Positions 1-9,007 of a DNA stretch of 35,346 bases are shown here, piece by piece. The stretch spans positions 1 through 35,346 of the forward strand of contig CAOKJE010000014.1 of NCBI GenBank assembly GCA_948468505.1. Direction: 5' to 3'. The DNA comes from an uncultured Clostridium sp. (GTDB taxonomy: Bacteria > Bacillota > Clostridia > TANB77 > CAG-508). The notes beneath the pieces were generated by a model. That model ran no database searches, had not been told where the DNA came from, and saw only the letters and a list, made by a program, of their open reading frames with translations. The position numbers and the translations under genes were made by a program. Position 1 is the first letter of the stretch. Every line of letters starts with the position of its first letter.

Positions 1-49
1 CCTCCAATACGGACTTTCACCGATTAGCTAAACGACATGCCTGTCGCAC
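1..49 (-). mobile_element. 5' end of a group II intron (class C-like), truncated by the window edge
   Basis: On the minus strand the intron would begin with GTGCG at position 49. It continues with a short stem around GGCATG (GACA/TGTC arms) and the GGTGAAAGTCC segment, which are hallmarks of domain I of bacterial group II introns. It lies eight bases after a terminator hairpin, the preferred target of class C introns. The ribozyme body and any reverse transcriptase lie outside the window. The call rests on recognising the 5' consensus and the insertion context. Confidence 0.7.
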
Positions 50-56
50 ATAATTG

Positions 57-85
57 AAGGACCAAGTCATTTAAACTTGGTCCTT
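57..85 (-). terminator. Rho-independent terminator of the receiver-like gene
   Basis: The stem AAGGACCAAGT / ACTTGGTCCTT encloses a short loop containing the stop codon, so the last four codons of the gene are part of the stem. A short T-rich run follows, then the group II intron boundary. Confidence 0.7.
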
Positions 86-448
86 TAGTGAAGAAATAAA
101 CTCTTGAAAAATATTTTTGTCAAAAATTATCATTTGTCCATGATAATAGGGATAATCCGTTCTAAAGTTACTTAAGGAATACCCTAACACTGGAATTTCC
201 CTTTTTTGTTCCTGTAACCACTCCATCAGTTTTTCTCCAGCTCTAGACACTAGCCGTGGCTCTTTGCCTTCATTTAAGTAACAACTACCATCTGCTACAA
301 TAGCAGTTACTTGATTTTCTTTCAAGTACTCCTTAGCTGTTTCCAATGCTCCAACAACTTTTACCTCAAATCCCCATTGCTTAGCTACTTTCTCCACTCT
401 CCATACTTTTGTTGGAGAATCGTCCATAATCAATATAGTCCGTTTCAT
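71..448 (-). CDS. Receiver-like (REC fold) protein, 125 aa, function unknown
   Basis: The start MKRTILIMDDSP matches the first strand and acidic pair of CheY-like receivers. VADGS near residue 53 would hold the phospho-acceptor Asp, and FDKNIF near the end could carry the conserved Lys. There is no output domain. AGAGGAG stands a few bases before ATG. It lies downstream of bofA and next to a group II intron, so it may be accessory. It is odd in carrying two in-frame CGG codons (440-442, 254-256) read as ordinary sense codons, presumably Arg. A +1 shift at either would hit a stop within three codons. This contrasts with most other in-frame CGG codons here and suggests recent acquisition or poor expression. 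Confidence 0.7.
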   Translation of the reverse strand: MKRTILIMDDSPTKVWRVEKVAKQWGFEVKVVGALETAKEYLKENQVTAIVADGSCYLNEGKEPRLVSRAGEKLMEWLQEQKREIPVLGYSLSNFRTDYPYYHGQMIIFDKNIFQEFISSLKDQV

Positions 449-527
449 ATTTCTCCTCTCTTTCCGCTCTTGAGCGATTTTTTGGTTATATCCTAATTAT
501 ACTATAAATTCACATAAAAATCAATTT

Positions 528-789
528 TCACCCAATCAGTAGCTTAACAACAATCAAGCAAACTGCTCCAGGAAGACCAAGCAGTCCGTATCAAAATACT
601 TGTAAAAAAATTTAAGCCAATGTGAAACCCAAAACTTGCCCCTACTAAGTTAATCACAAAAATAGAAATACCACCTAAAATAGAATTAAATACTAATTTT
701 AATATCTTCTTTAGTGGTAATATAAAAATTCTTCCAAATATAAAAATAAAGCAAATACAGGCTAAAAATGTAAGTATATTTGTATCCAT
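528..789 (-). CDS. bofA: Pro-sigma-K processing inhibitor BofA (needs +1 shift at CGG)
   Basis: BofA is an integral membrane protein of the outer forespore membrane. With SpoIVFA it restrains the SpoIVFB protease that matures sigma-K. The sequence has two hydrophobic segments and the family signature NLVGASFGFHIGLN. The conserved C-terminus (GLLGLPGAV followed by a hydrophobic tail) appears only if the C of CGG at 586-588 is skipped (ata-C-gga). The product is then 86 aa, the usual BofA length. Without the shift the frame ends early in a sequence unlike BofA. ATG at 789 is preferred over TTG at 798 because GGGAG sits nine bases upstream. It follows yaaL, the usual Firmicutes order. Confidence 0.85.
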
Positions 790-850
790 AACTTTCAACT
801 CCCAAACTTTCTACTACCATTTGTATGTTGAAATTAGGACAAATATTACT

Positions 851-1138
851 CTACCCCGCTTCTTCTTCATCCCACAAAGAAAACTTAATATCCATAATCA
901 TATCAACTTCAATCCCCTTCGCCTTTGCCATCTTAATCAAATAATTCAATTTAGCTTGATTTGCCTTAATTTGATACGTATAATAATCAACCAAATCATC
1001 TTGAGCATACTCAAAATTACGATTCGCCGCCTTTAACTCTTCTCTAGCAGTTATAATCGCTCTTACCAGTTCTTTTTCCTTCTCCATTTCCGTCTTTTCC
1101 ACAATTTCTTGTTCTCTCACATAATAGTCATTTTGCAT
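851..1138 (-). CDS. yaaL: YaaL family protein (DUF2508)
   Basis: This is a small, charged, largely helical protein of 95 aa. It has the LKAANRNFEYAQDDLVDYY motif typical of the YaaL family, followed by a second helix. The function is unknown in the family. In Firmicutes it sits between recR and bofA, and here it is directly upstream of bofA on the same strand with a 61-base gap. AAAGGAGACAG before ATG is a strong ribosome site. No in-frame CGG is present; the three CGG trinucleotides in the gene are out of phase and harmless. Confidence 0.8.
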   Translation of the reverse strand: MQNDYYVREQEIVEKTEMEKEKELVRAIITAREELKAANRNFEYAQDDLVDYYTYQIKANQAKLNYLIKMAKAKGIEVDMIMDIKFSLWDEEEAG

Positions 1139-1260
1139 AATCTGTCTCCTTTAACTTTTTTCATAGTATATTCAATTTTTGCCATATTTATTCACTTCAA
1201 CCTAAAATATCAATTCTTGCTAAAAAGCACCTAAAAATTTCAATTATTTTTCCAAAAGTC

Positions 1261-1289
1261 TTGTTTTTTTCGCCATTTTGTAGGATAAT
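1261..1289 (+). promoter_or_regulatory. Probable sigma-A promoter of the TraG-like gene
   Basis: TTGTTT (1261-1266) and GATAAT (1284-1289) are separated by 17 bases, about 40 bases before the ATG. Confidence 0.5.
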
Positions 1290-1329
1290 ATATATGTACG
1301 ATTATAAACTTAAGAAAGGGAATATTAGC

Positions 1330-3663
1330 ATGAAATATATCGATAAATTATTAAAAAAATTAAATACCAATCGAAACACATTTGCCACCTACCTACTAAC
1401 ACTACTTACTGCTTACCTAGTAGTTGACAGAGTAGTAGAAATGTTATTAATGTCTTTTACTGGTGTTTCGTATTCTTATTGGGGACCACTTCAATATGCT
1501 TTAGCCTTAGCATGTCCATGCTTTGCTTTTGCCTTCACCCCAAAATCAAAATTTTGTAAAAATAAAGGATATAAAGTAAAACTATTTTACTTATTTTTAA
1601 TCGCCTTTTATGTAATTGCTATTTCTATGATTACACAATGGGTCAACATGGGAGCTTGGCTATTCCTATTATCAGTACCAGATTACACTGAATTAATTAC
1701 GGAATTTTCAGAATTAGTAACCCCCGCCTTAATTGGGCTTGCCATCTACTTCCCATTAGTCACAGTATATCCCTTCTTTAAATGGATTTACTTTGGCATT
1801 AACGACAATCCACTAAAAGTACGTTCTATTTGGGACTTTCGTGGAATCGATTTATCCGACAAAAAAGAAGGTCATGGACCATACACCTGTGAAGTATATG
1901 TATGTACAGACGACGACTATAACAAAAAAATTGTCATGCCAGAAACCTCTAGATACCAATCCCTATTAGTATGTGGTGGCTCTGGAACAGGAAAAACCTC
2001 TTTAATTTATGAACCTCTAATGGCAAAAGACATCGAAAGAAAATACTTCTTCAAAGAAGCCTCTAAAGAATTAGGCTTTACCGCTTTAAAAACAGGAATT
2101 GCCACCTTAAATAAACCATTTGACAATGACTACCTAAATAAAAACTTTAACTTAAATATGATAACACCTGTAGCTGGAAAAGAAGGATTATTCAACACCT
2201 ATTTAAAGAAAATGATTTTAGGAACCATTAACGGAGAAAACGTTTATCGAAACTTAGGACTTACCCTAATGGCACCAGATTATGAGGTAATTGACCATAT
2301 GACAGCTGTTTGTAAAAACTTTGGAATCGACTATGATGTAATTGACCCATCTTCCAAAACCTCAATTGGTCTAAATCCATTCACTTACGAAGATCCAGCA
2401 AAAATTGCAGTAACCATAACTTCTGTATTAAAAACCATGTTTATGGTTAGTCATGATGACCCAGAAGAAGCTTACCGTGCCGATGTTTCAACACAAGCCA
2501 TTGAAAACGTAACCATTCTTTTAAAAGAAATCTATCCAAGAATGAATAATGGTGCCTTACCTAATATGGAAGACTTATTAAAACTATTTACCAACTTTGA
2601 ATTAATTGAAAAAATGTGTGAAATCATGGCACATGACGAAGAACTAAAAGAAAAATATTCAATACAACTTACCTACTTTAAAAAATACTTTTATAAAGAT
2701 GCTCCTGGAAGAAATGAAATCGAAAAATACATTTATACAGCCGTTAGTCAATTAGACAATTTATTAAGAATTCCAGGAATCAAACCAATTTTGTGTAACA
2801 GACGTAACAACGTAAACTTTGACAAATTCCTATAAGAAGGAAAAATAACCTTTATCTGTACTAGACGTGGCGACTTAGGAGCAGCAGGTCATAGAGCATT
2901 TGGACTATTCTATCTAATTTCTATGCAAGACGCAATCCTTAGAAGACCTGGAACGGAAGGCACTCGTACTCCATATTTCCTATATGTTGACGAATTTGCT
3001 GATTTTATTTGTAGAGCTACTGAGCCAATGTTTACCCTATATAGAAAATTCAAAGTTGGATGTACCATTTCTGTACAAAGCTTATCACAATTAGAACTAC
3101 ATGGACAAAAAGATAACTACAAAAATCTTATTCTATCTAACTGTGCTAACAAAATCTTTACTGGAAACGCAGAGTATAATGAACTTGAATGGTGGTCAAA
3201 AGAATTTAGTAGCCGTAGGGAATGGGTATACTCTAGTAATATGGATGGTGATAAGTTAGAATATGAATCTAAAATGGGTGGTGTATCTTGGAAATATGTT
3301 ACCATCTTAAAAGAAGGAAAACTACAAGCCCTAACATTAGGAAAATGTGGTTATAAAATCAAAGGTGATAAAGGTTTCCAACAATGTGGTTGTGGACTAC
3401 TAGAATTCTTACCTTCTAAATATAAAGAACCACAAAAAATCAGAACCTATGAATTTGGTAAATATACCACTGGTGTTGCTTCCTCTACTGAAGGCGATAG
3501 TGATACCAGTAAGAAAAAATTTAACTTAAAAAATATAGATTTTACAGACGAAAGAAATGAATTTAATCCAGTTCAAACAGATGTGACAGATTCAAAATAC
3601 CTATTTGATAATGAAGATGCCATTATCGTGAATTTCAAAAAAGGAAATTCAACTAATAATTAA
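1330..3663 (+). pseudogene. VirD4/TraG-type coupling ATPase with an in-frame TAA
   Basis: This is a type IV secretion coupling-protein-like ATPase that would couple DNA or protein substrates to a membrane channel. Several N-terminal membrane segments are followed by Walker A (GGSGTGKTS near residue 220) and Walker B (YVDEFADF). A TAA at 2833-2835 interrupts one continuous frame; the next residues (EGKITFICTRRGDLG) continue the family domain without a shift. So this is a nonsense mutation, readthrough or sequencing error, and differs from the CGG events in this window. The ATG at 1330 has GAAAGGG upstream; the 23 codons before it lack homology. No relaxase or other conjugation genes are near, so it is an orphan. 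It contains no in-frame CGG. Confidence 0.75.
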
Positions 3664-3665
3664 CC

Positions 3666-3707
3666 AAAAAATTGCCAGAAGGACAAACCTTTTTGGCAAT
3701 TTTTTTG
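3666..3707 (+). terminator. Terminator after the TraG-like gene
   Basis: The stem ATTGCCA / TGGCAAT is followed by seven T. The A-run on the other side allows bidirectional use for the convergent exporter gene. Confidence 0.75.
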
Positions 3708-3715
3708 ATTTCTTT

Positions 3716-4568
3716 TTAAATTTGAATTCCTATTAATTCTAGTAAAATTCCTGCTATTACGCCTATGCTATATAACAAAACAACAATTTTAATATTTTCT
3801 TTTATTCCCTTGTTCATTTTAAATAACACAGCCAAGCCTACACCTGCTCCAACTAAAAGTCCTGAAATCATTGTAGCTGCTGAAATGATATGGTCTAAAT
3901 ACATTCCGTGTTAAAATAACAGAAGATGCACAGTTCGGAATTAATCCTATCAAGCCAGCTATCATGGAACCTAAAATTGGCTGATTTTTTAAGAAACCAT
4001 AAATATGTTCTTCTCCTATTAAATCAATTGTTAAATTCAGAATGATAGTAACTAGTAAAATGAATATAAATATATTCAAAGTATGCTTTAATGCTGATTT
4101 TATTATCCCATGCTCACAATGGCAATGTTCTTTTTCACATAAGTCTATAATTTTTTCTTCTTCTTGTTCTTTATTTTTTAATCTAATAAATAAATCAATT
4201 ACAAATCCAGCTATTGTTCCAATTACTAGTTTAATTCCTAATATTGTTAAGATTGTAGTAATTGGTACTGCATTTGATAAAAAAATGGGTAGCATCTCGT
4301 CTGAGGTAGAAAGGTATACTGCAATTAAGGTTCCTAAGGTAATTACTCTTGCTGCATATAGGTTCGTGGCAGAAACGGAAAATCCACATTGTGGAAATAT
4401 TCCTAATATACTTCCTATGAAAGGTCCATACTTTCCTGATTTTTTGATGGTTTCTTTGGTCTTGTCCTTTGTTTTGTGCTCAATGTATTCCATGATTAGA
4501 TAGGTTATAAATAAAAATGGAACTAATTTTATGCTGTCTATAATGGCATCTAATAATAAATCTAACAT
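3716..4568 (-). CDS. Putative manganese/heavy-metal exporter, ArsP_2-like (needs +1 shift at CGG)
   Basis: This is a multi-span membrane protein of about 283 aa. It contains two related halves with the repeated motifs GIFPQCGFS and GLIPNCASS, a His/Cys-rich cytoplasmic loop (EKEHCHCEHG), and STSDEMLPI in the first half. These features fit the putative ten-helix metal exporter family. The frame breaks at 3906-3908 (aca-C-gga). Skipping the C leads into MYLDHIISAATMISG and the last two membrane spans. At this site homologs, as I recall them, usually have Gln or Glu rather than Gly, so this is one of the less constrained sites. The substrate is inferred from family only. Confidence 0.75.
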
Positions 4569-4597
4569 TTATTTTCTCCTTTTTCTTTTGTTTTTAT

Positions 4598-4626
4598 ATG
4601 ATACCATATATTTCAAATTTTTTCAA
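4598..4626 (-). promoter_or_regulatory. Probable sigma-A promoter of the exporter gene
   Basis: On the minus strand TTGAAA (4626-4621) and TATCAT (4603-4598) are 17 bases apart, about 30 bases before the start codon. No riboswitch fold was recognised in the short leader. Confidence 0.6.
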
Positions 4627-4671
4627 GCAATTAGAATTCTTGTGCTTACATTTTTTCTTTCCCAACATCAT

Positions 4672-4707
4672 AAAAAGAGCAATCAAGAACTATATCTTCA
4701 ATTGCTC
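4672..4707 (-). terminator. Terminator after the Cys-rich-tailed membrane protein gene
   Basis: On the minus strand GAGCAAT pairs with ATTGCTC across a loop and is followed by a T run. Confidence 0.6.
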
Positions 4708-4715
4708 CTTCTTCC

Positions 4716-5207
4716 CTATCTTCTCCTACAACAACAGTTACCATTATTGTTGTTACTATTACAATTACCATTCGTATTATTAGGAATAATATTAATTCGT
4801 GCACTCAAACCATCTGAATTGCTAATTTGATAGGTGCATCCATTATCATTTTGATTACATCCACAGCCCGAATTATCATTTTGCACATTACTAATGGTTA
4901 ATACATCACTAGTATTATTATTTTCCCTACAACCACACATAGTTCTTTGGTTACAGCATCCATTATTTCCTATTCTTTCTAATAATCTTCCTATCACACA
5001 AGTTATGTAGGCAGTAAGAAAGCTAATAATAGCATATACAATTGCTGCAATTAAAAAGTTTAGGTTATTTACTACAAAAGTGACAATTAAAAAAATAGCA
5101 AATATGATGGCAGCCACTAGTACTGGGCATTTTAGAATTTTTTGCAAAGCAACTGAAATAATAATAACAGCAATTGGTAATGCAAAAAATATAAGTAAAG
5201 TGTTCAT
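4716..5207 (-). CDS. DUF2651-like membrane protein with a Cys/Asn-rich tail
   Basis: The first about 70 residues form two to three membrane helices and resemble the small DUF2651 (YbeF-like) family, including PVLVAAIIFAIFLIVTF. An unusual tail of about 90 residues follows. It has clustered Cys (NNGCCNQ, MCGCRE, SGCGCNQ), long Asn runs, and the end GNCCCRRR. The tail could bind metal or be disulfide-linked, but no known domain was recognised. AGGAAGA precedes ATG. It is transcribed with the same polarity as truA and the exporter. Function unknown. Confidence 0.65.
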   Translation of the reverse strand: MNTLLIFFALPIAVIIISVALQKILKCPVLVAAIIFAIFLIVTFVVNNLNFLIAAIVYAIISFLTAYITCVIGRLLERIGNNGCCNQRTMCGCRENNNTSDVLTISNVQNDNSGCGCNQNDNGCTYQISNSDGLSARINIIPNNTNGNCNSNNNNGNCCCRRR

Positions 5208-5260
5208 TTTTTCTCTTCCTTTCCTTTTTTACTATATTTTATGCAGTTTTGCTGTTTTTG

Positions 5261-6009
5261 TTAATGGCTTGAATATTCTACTGTTACCAAATATAATCCT
5301 TGTGGTGGCAAGGTTTTTCCAGCTTTGTTTCTGTTTTTTTCTTCGATTATGCTTGTAATTTCTTCTGGTTCTATATTTCCTAATCCTACTTCCACTAATG
5401 TTCCTGCTATAATTCTTACCATATTGTATAAAAAACCATTTCCTGTTAGTTCAATCCATATTCTCCCTTCTGGTTTTTCTAGTACTTGTGCTTGATAGAT
5501 GGTTCTTACGCTACTTTTAGAACTGGTTCCGCTTGCTTTAAAGGCTTTAAAGTCATGCTCTCCTTCGAAAAATTTTACGGCTTGCTTCATTTTTTCTACC
5601 TCTAATTTTTGTGGAATATGGGTTTCTAAATTTCGATAAATGGCAGTTCCTATTTCCTGATTATTTATGATATAGCGATAGGTCTTTTTTTTGCAAGATA
5701 ACCTGCTATGAAACTTCTCCTCTACTTCTTCTGCTGATTTTATGATGATTGATTTTTTTAAGTTACTGTTGATAGCAATCGCAAATTTTTCAATGGGAAT
5801 GTTGGAATTTGTTTTGAAATTGGCAACTTGCCCGAAGTGCATGTACGCCACTATCGGTTCTTCCAGAGGCAAATAGTTCTATTTCTTCACCGGTTATTCT
5901 TTCAATTGCTTTTTCTATAGTGCCTTGTATATTAAGTTTGTTTGGCTGTTTTTGCCAACCGATTAAATTCTTTTCCGTCATATTCTATGGTTAGTTTTAT
6001 ATTTCTCAT
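5261..6009 (-). CDS. truA: tRNA pseudouridine38-40 synthase TruA (two +1 shifts at CGG)
   Basis: TruA makes pseudouridine at positions 38-40 of the tRNA anticodon arm. The start MRNIKLTIEYDGKEFN is in frame with ATG at 6009 (GGAGAG upstream). At 5959-5961 (aat-C-ggt) the shift gives the family's FNGWQKQ. The catalytic region FASGRTDSGVHAL follows, with the active-site Asp in RTDSG. At 5832-5834 (ctt-C-ggg) a second shift gives GQVANFKTN. The end includes FLYNMVRIIAGTLVEVG. The reconstructed 248 aa is the normal TruA length. Without the shifts the gene falls into three unusable pieces. An apparent ATG at 5981 is only the out-of-frame middle piece. Confidence 0.93.
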
Positions 6010-6079
6010 TCTTACTCTCCGTTCGTTTCTATTATTTAAAATGCTAGTACAGTCTTATTATAGCTTTCAATCTATAAAC

Positions 6080-6105
6080 AAAAGTCGCTTTCGATAGCGA
6101 CTTTA
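6080..6105 (-). terminator. Terminator overlapping the cdaA stop codon
   Basis: The stem AAAGTCGCT / AGCGACTTT with a short loop starts at the cdaA stop and is followed by TTTGTTT on the minus strand. Confidence 0.65.
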
Positions 6106-7033
6106 TTTGCTTTCTTGTTTTTCGTTTTCTTCTTGCTTCTTTTCTTCTTTTATTTTTTTGGCTTTTTCTTTTCTTTCTTTTTTCTCTTGTGTAAATCTTT
6201 TGGTTACGACATTGCTGATTAAAATTTTCTTTAAAACATCTTCTCTTACATCAGCAATTAATGTTCCATCTTTTGCAACAGACATTTTTCCGGTTTCTTC
6301 TGAAACAATTACTACAATACTGTCTGCTTCTTTGGATATTCCAATTGCTGCTCTGTGTCTGGTTCCTAATTCTTTAGCAATATCTTTGTCATCTGCTAAT
6401 GGTAACATACAAGCCGCTGCTGCAATTTTGTTTCCAGAAATAATGACTGCCCCATCATGTAGTGGTGTTTTTGGTTCAAAGATGTTAACTAATAGTTGTG
6501 GTGATACTTCTGCTTCCATAGAGATTCCTGTTGCTATGATGTCTTGTATTTTGATGTCTCTTTCTATGACAATTAATGCACCTGTTTTTGCTTTAGATAA
6601 CTCTGTTGCCGCAATTACTATTTTATAAATATCTTCTTTTGTTTTGGTAGATACATCCTTGTCAATTCCAAAAAATCTTGTTAATTTATTAGTACCTAGT
6701 TGCTCTAATCCTCTTCTTAACTCTGGCTGGAATATAACGATGATGGCAATTACTCCTAAATTCATAATACCTGTTAAAATCCAGTTTAAAATTCTTAAAT
6801 TGAATAGTCCGACTTATCCAAGTGGCAATGATTAAAAGTGCTATTCCCTTGATTAGTTGCCATGCTCTAGATCCTTTTACCATTTTTAAAAAGCAATATA
6901 ATAAAAATATCACAATTGCTAAGTCTACTAGTAGTGTAATTAATTCTAATGGATTTGCTTGCAATGATTTGATATATGTCATGATATTGTCTTTGTAAAA
7001 ATTTTCCCAATTCATTCCTAAATTTATTACCAT
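6103..7033 (-). CDS. cdaA: Diadenylate cyclase CdaA (needs +1 shift at CGG)
   Basis: CdaA makes c-di-AMP from two ATP at the membrane and controls potassium and osmolyte balance. Three N-terminal membrane helices lead into the DAC domain with the catalytic motifs LHDGAVI and LGTRHRAAIG. The frame breaks at 6809-6811 (agt-C-gga), after ATWIS in the last helix. Skipping the C gives GLFNLRILNWILTG, matching the helix before IFQPELRRGLEQLG. The reconstructed protein is about 309 aa with a Lys/Glu-rich tail. AGGAGAAAT precedes ATG. No ybbR or glmM neighbour is present; a 43-residue membrane peptide gene lies 27 bases upstream. Confidence 0.93.
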
Positions 7034-7060
7034 TTATTTCTCCTATTCTTTTGTAATGTT

Positions 7061-7192
7061 TTATGCCATTAGTGCATAAACAAGTGTAATTCCTGTTCCT
7101 GCTACCATTAGTAAGGCTAATACGCCTGCCATGATTTTTACAAATATTTTACTTTTATCAAAATTTTTTGTTTTGTTTTCTTTATTTTTCAT
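7061..7192 (-). CDS. Small single-span membrane protein, 43 aa
   Basis: The peptide has a Lys/Asn-rich N-terminus (MKNKENKTKNFDKSK) and one hydrophobic helix (MAGVLALLMVAGTGITLVYA). AAAGGGCGG upstream of ATG can act as the ribosome site. It lies just upstream of cdaA on the same strand and is probably co-transcribed. It resembles small DUF4044-type peptides of Firmicutes, but this is a weak match. A role with CdaA is only suggested by position. Confidence 0.55.
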   Translation of the reverse strand: MKNKENKTKNFDKSKIFVKIMAGVLALLMVAGTGITLVYALMA

Positions 7193-7294
7193 TTGATTTT
7201 CCGCCCTTTCTTTTTATTTACTACTTATTATTATATCATATTTTGTCAAGTTTTCAATTGTTTTCGTGACATTTCCAAAAATTTCGTCTTATTC

Positions 7295-8601
7295 TTATTT
7301 TATGATTTCTAATATTACTTTTTCTTTTTTTACTTCGTTTGGTGAAATTTTAATAACGCTATCTAATAAAGTCTTTACTTCTTCACATTTTTCTTGACAA
7401 TTTGCGTGAACATAGCCTAGGGTGTCCCCTAAATTTACTTTATCTCCTACTTTTTTGTTTAGCACAATTCCTACACTTGGGTCAATGGTATCTTCTTTTT
7501 TGTTTCTTCCTGCCCCTAGACTACTTGCTAGTTTTCCCACTTCTTTACTATCAATTTCTCCGAATATAGCCATTTTCTTTGCTATATACTGGCTCTATCC
7601 ATTTTGCTTTTGGTAGCTTGTTTAGGTCTTCGATATAAGAAATGTCGCCACCTTGTCTTTCTATTAAGCTTAAAAATTTTTGATAGGCTTTTTGGTTTTG
7701 TATGTTTTCCAATAGCTTATTTTTGTTTTCTTCTAAGTTCTCTCCTTTTCCTGCTAGTTTTATCATATAGCTTCCTAAAGTTAATACCACTTGTTTTACA
7801 TCTTCTGGCATTTCTCCTTTTAAAAACTTAACTGCCTCGATTACTTCTAATGCGTTTCCTACAGCATTTCCTAGTGGTTCATTCATATTGGTTAAAACAC
7901 AAATTGTTTCTCGGTTTGCTAGCTTTCCTATTTCAATCATTGTGGTTGCTAATTTTCTTGCGTCTTCCCTGTTTTGCATGAAGGCTCCTTTTCCCACTGT
8001 TACATCTAATACAATTTTTTGTGCTCCACTTGCTATTTTTTTACTCATAATGCTAGAGGCAATTAACGGAATACTTTCTACACAAGAAATAGCATCTCTT
8101 AACGCATATAATTTTTTATCTGCTGGTGCTAAGTTTAGTGTTTGCGAAATCATACTGATTCCAATTTCCTCTACATTTTTGATAAATTGCTTCATTTCTA
8201 CTCCTGTTTGATAGCCTGGTATAGCTTCTAATTTATCTACTGTTCCTCCTGTAAATCCTAGCCCTCTTCCTGACATTTTGGCTACTGGTATACCGAAGAG
8301 AACTGACTAGTGGTAATAAAATAAGAGAAACCTTGTCTCCAACGCCTCCTGTTGAGTGCTTGTCCACAATTATCTCTTTTAGTGTGGATAAGTCTAATAT
8401 TTCTCCAGAGTTTGCCATAGCAAGTGTTAAGTGTGTTGTTTCTTGGTCTGTCATTCCATTTAAAAAGATTGCCATCACAAGTGCAGATGCTTGGTAGTCT
8501 TTTACGTTTCCTTTGGTGTATTCTGTTATAAAGTATTCAATTTCTTGTTGGGTTAATTCTTGTTTTTCTCTTTTTTTCTCTATAATATCTATAATTCTCA
8601 T
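7295..8601 (-). CDS. pdp: Pyrimidine-nucleoside phosphorylase (two +1 shifts at CGG)
   Basis: This enzyme cleaves uridine, thymidine and deoxyuridine with phosphate to base and (deoxy)ribose-1-phosphate. The order is RIIDIIEKKR at the N-terminus, the phosphate-binding KHSTGGVGDKVSL, then SSL. The frame breaks at 8293-8295 (ctt-C-ggt). The shifted frame gives GIPVAKMSGRGLGFTGGTVDKLE, the nucleoside-binding signature. A second break at 7560-7562 (att-C-gga) joins KENGYI to GEIDSKEVGKLASSLGAGR, the beta-barrel lobe. The reconstructed length of 434 aa equals the family norm. AAAGGAAAC precedes ATG. Confidence 0.94.
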
Positions 8602-8628
8602 TGTTTTTGTTTCCTTTCTTTTTTCTAT

Positions 8629-8657
8629 TTGCGTTTTTATGTAAAATGTGCTATAAT
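8629..8657 (+). promoter_or_regulatory. Probable sigma-A promoter of the small gene at 8736
   Basis: TTGCGT (8629-8634) and TATAAT (8652-8657) are 17 bases apart. A leader of about 75 bases follows. Confidence 0.6.
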
Positions 8658-8735
8658 CTTGTTGGTAATTAGCCCCAAGTGGGTGTAATAATAGTCAGTA
8701 ATGGCTATTCCTTCGTTAGAGGGGAGGTAGGTATT

Positions 8736-8921
8736 TTGAAAAAAGTTTCTACATTTTTTAAAATACTTTTAGCAGGAACTACCTTGGTTACTGCTAGCTC
8801 GACTATTTGTCTTGTTCTTCAGCTTATAAAATCAACGATGTCTTTAGGGAATCGGGATGACTTATTAGGTTTTCCTGAACTTGATTCTCCCGAAGACAAT
8901 TCAATGGCGAGTTTCAAGTAA
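8736..8921 (+). CDS. Small membrane-anchored or secreted peptide, 61 aa, unknown
   Basis: A TTG start at 8736 is chosen because GGGGAGG lies nine bases upstream. The product has a basic start (MKKVSTFFK), one hydrophobic helix and an acidic tail (LDSPEDNS). It has its own promoter and terminator, so it is probably a real gene although I do not recognise it. An in-frame CGG lies at 8853-8855 (aat-cgg-gat). Read as a triplet, the acidic tail follows. With a +1 shift the peptide would end after GMTY. It is therefore either an exception to the CGG rule of this window or a gene whose length depends on it. Confidence 0.5.
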   Translation: MKKVSTFFKILLAGTTLVTASSTICLVLQLIKSTMSLGNRDDLLGFPELDSPEDNSMASFK

Positions 8922-8927
8922 AAAATA

Positions 8928-8966
8928 GCACGGAAGAAGGGGAACCTTTTTCCGTGTTGTTTTTTA
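8928..8966 (+). terminator. Terminator after the small gene
   Basis: The stem GCACGGA / TCCGTGT, extended by AAGG/CCTT pairs, is followed by a T run. Confidence 0.75.
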
Positions 8967-9007
8967 ATGTTTTTAAAAGCTCTGTTTCAACAAAAGTTTC
9001 CTATTTA

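Noticed and set aside
4569-4715. yybP-ykoY manganese riboswitch before the putative metal exporter
   Set aside because: The transcript leader from the predicted promoter is only about 30 bases, too short for that riboswitch.
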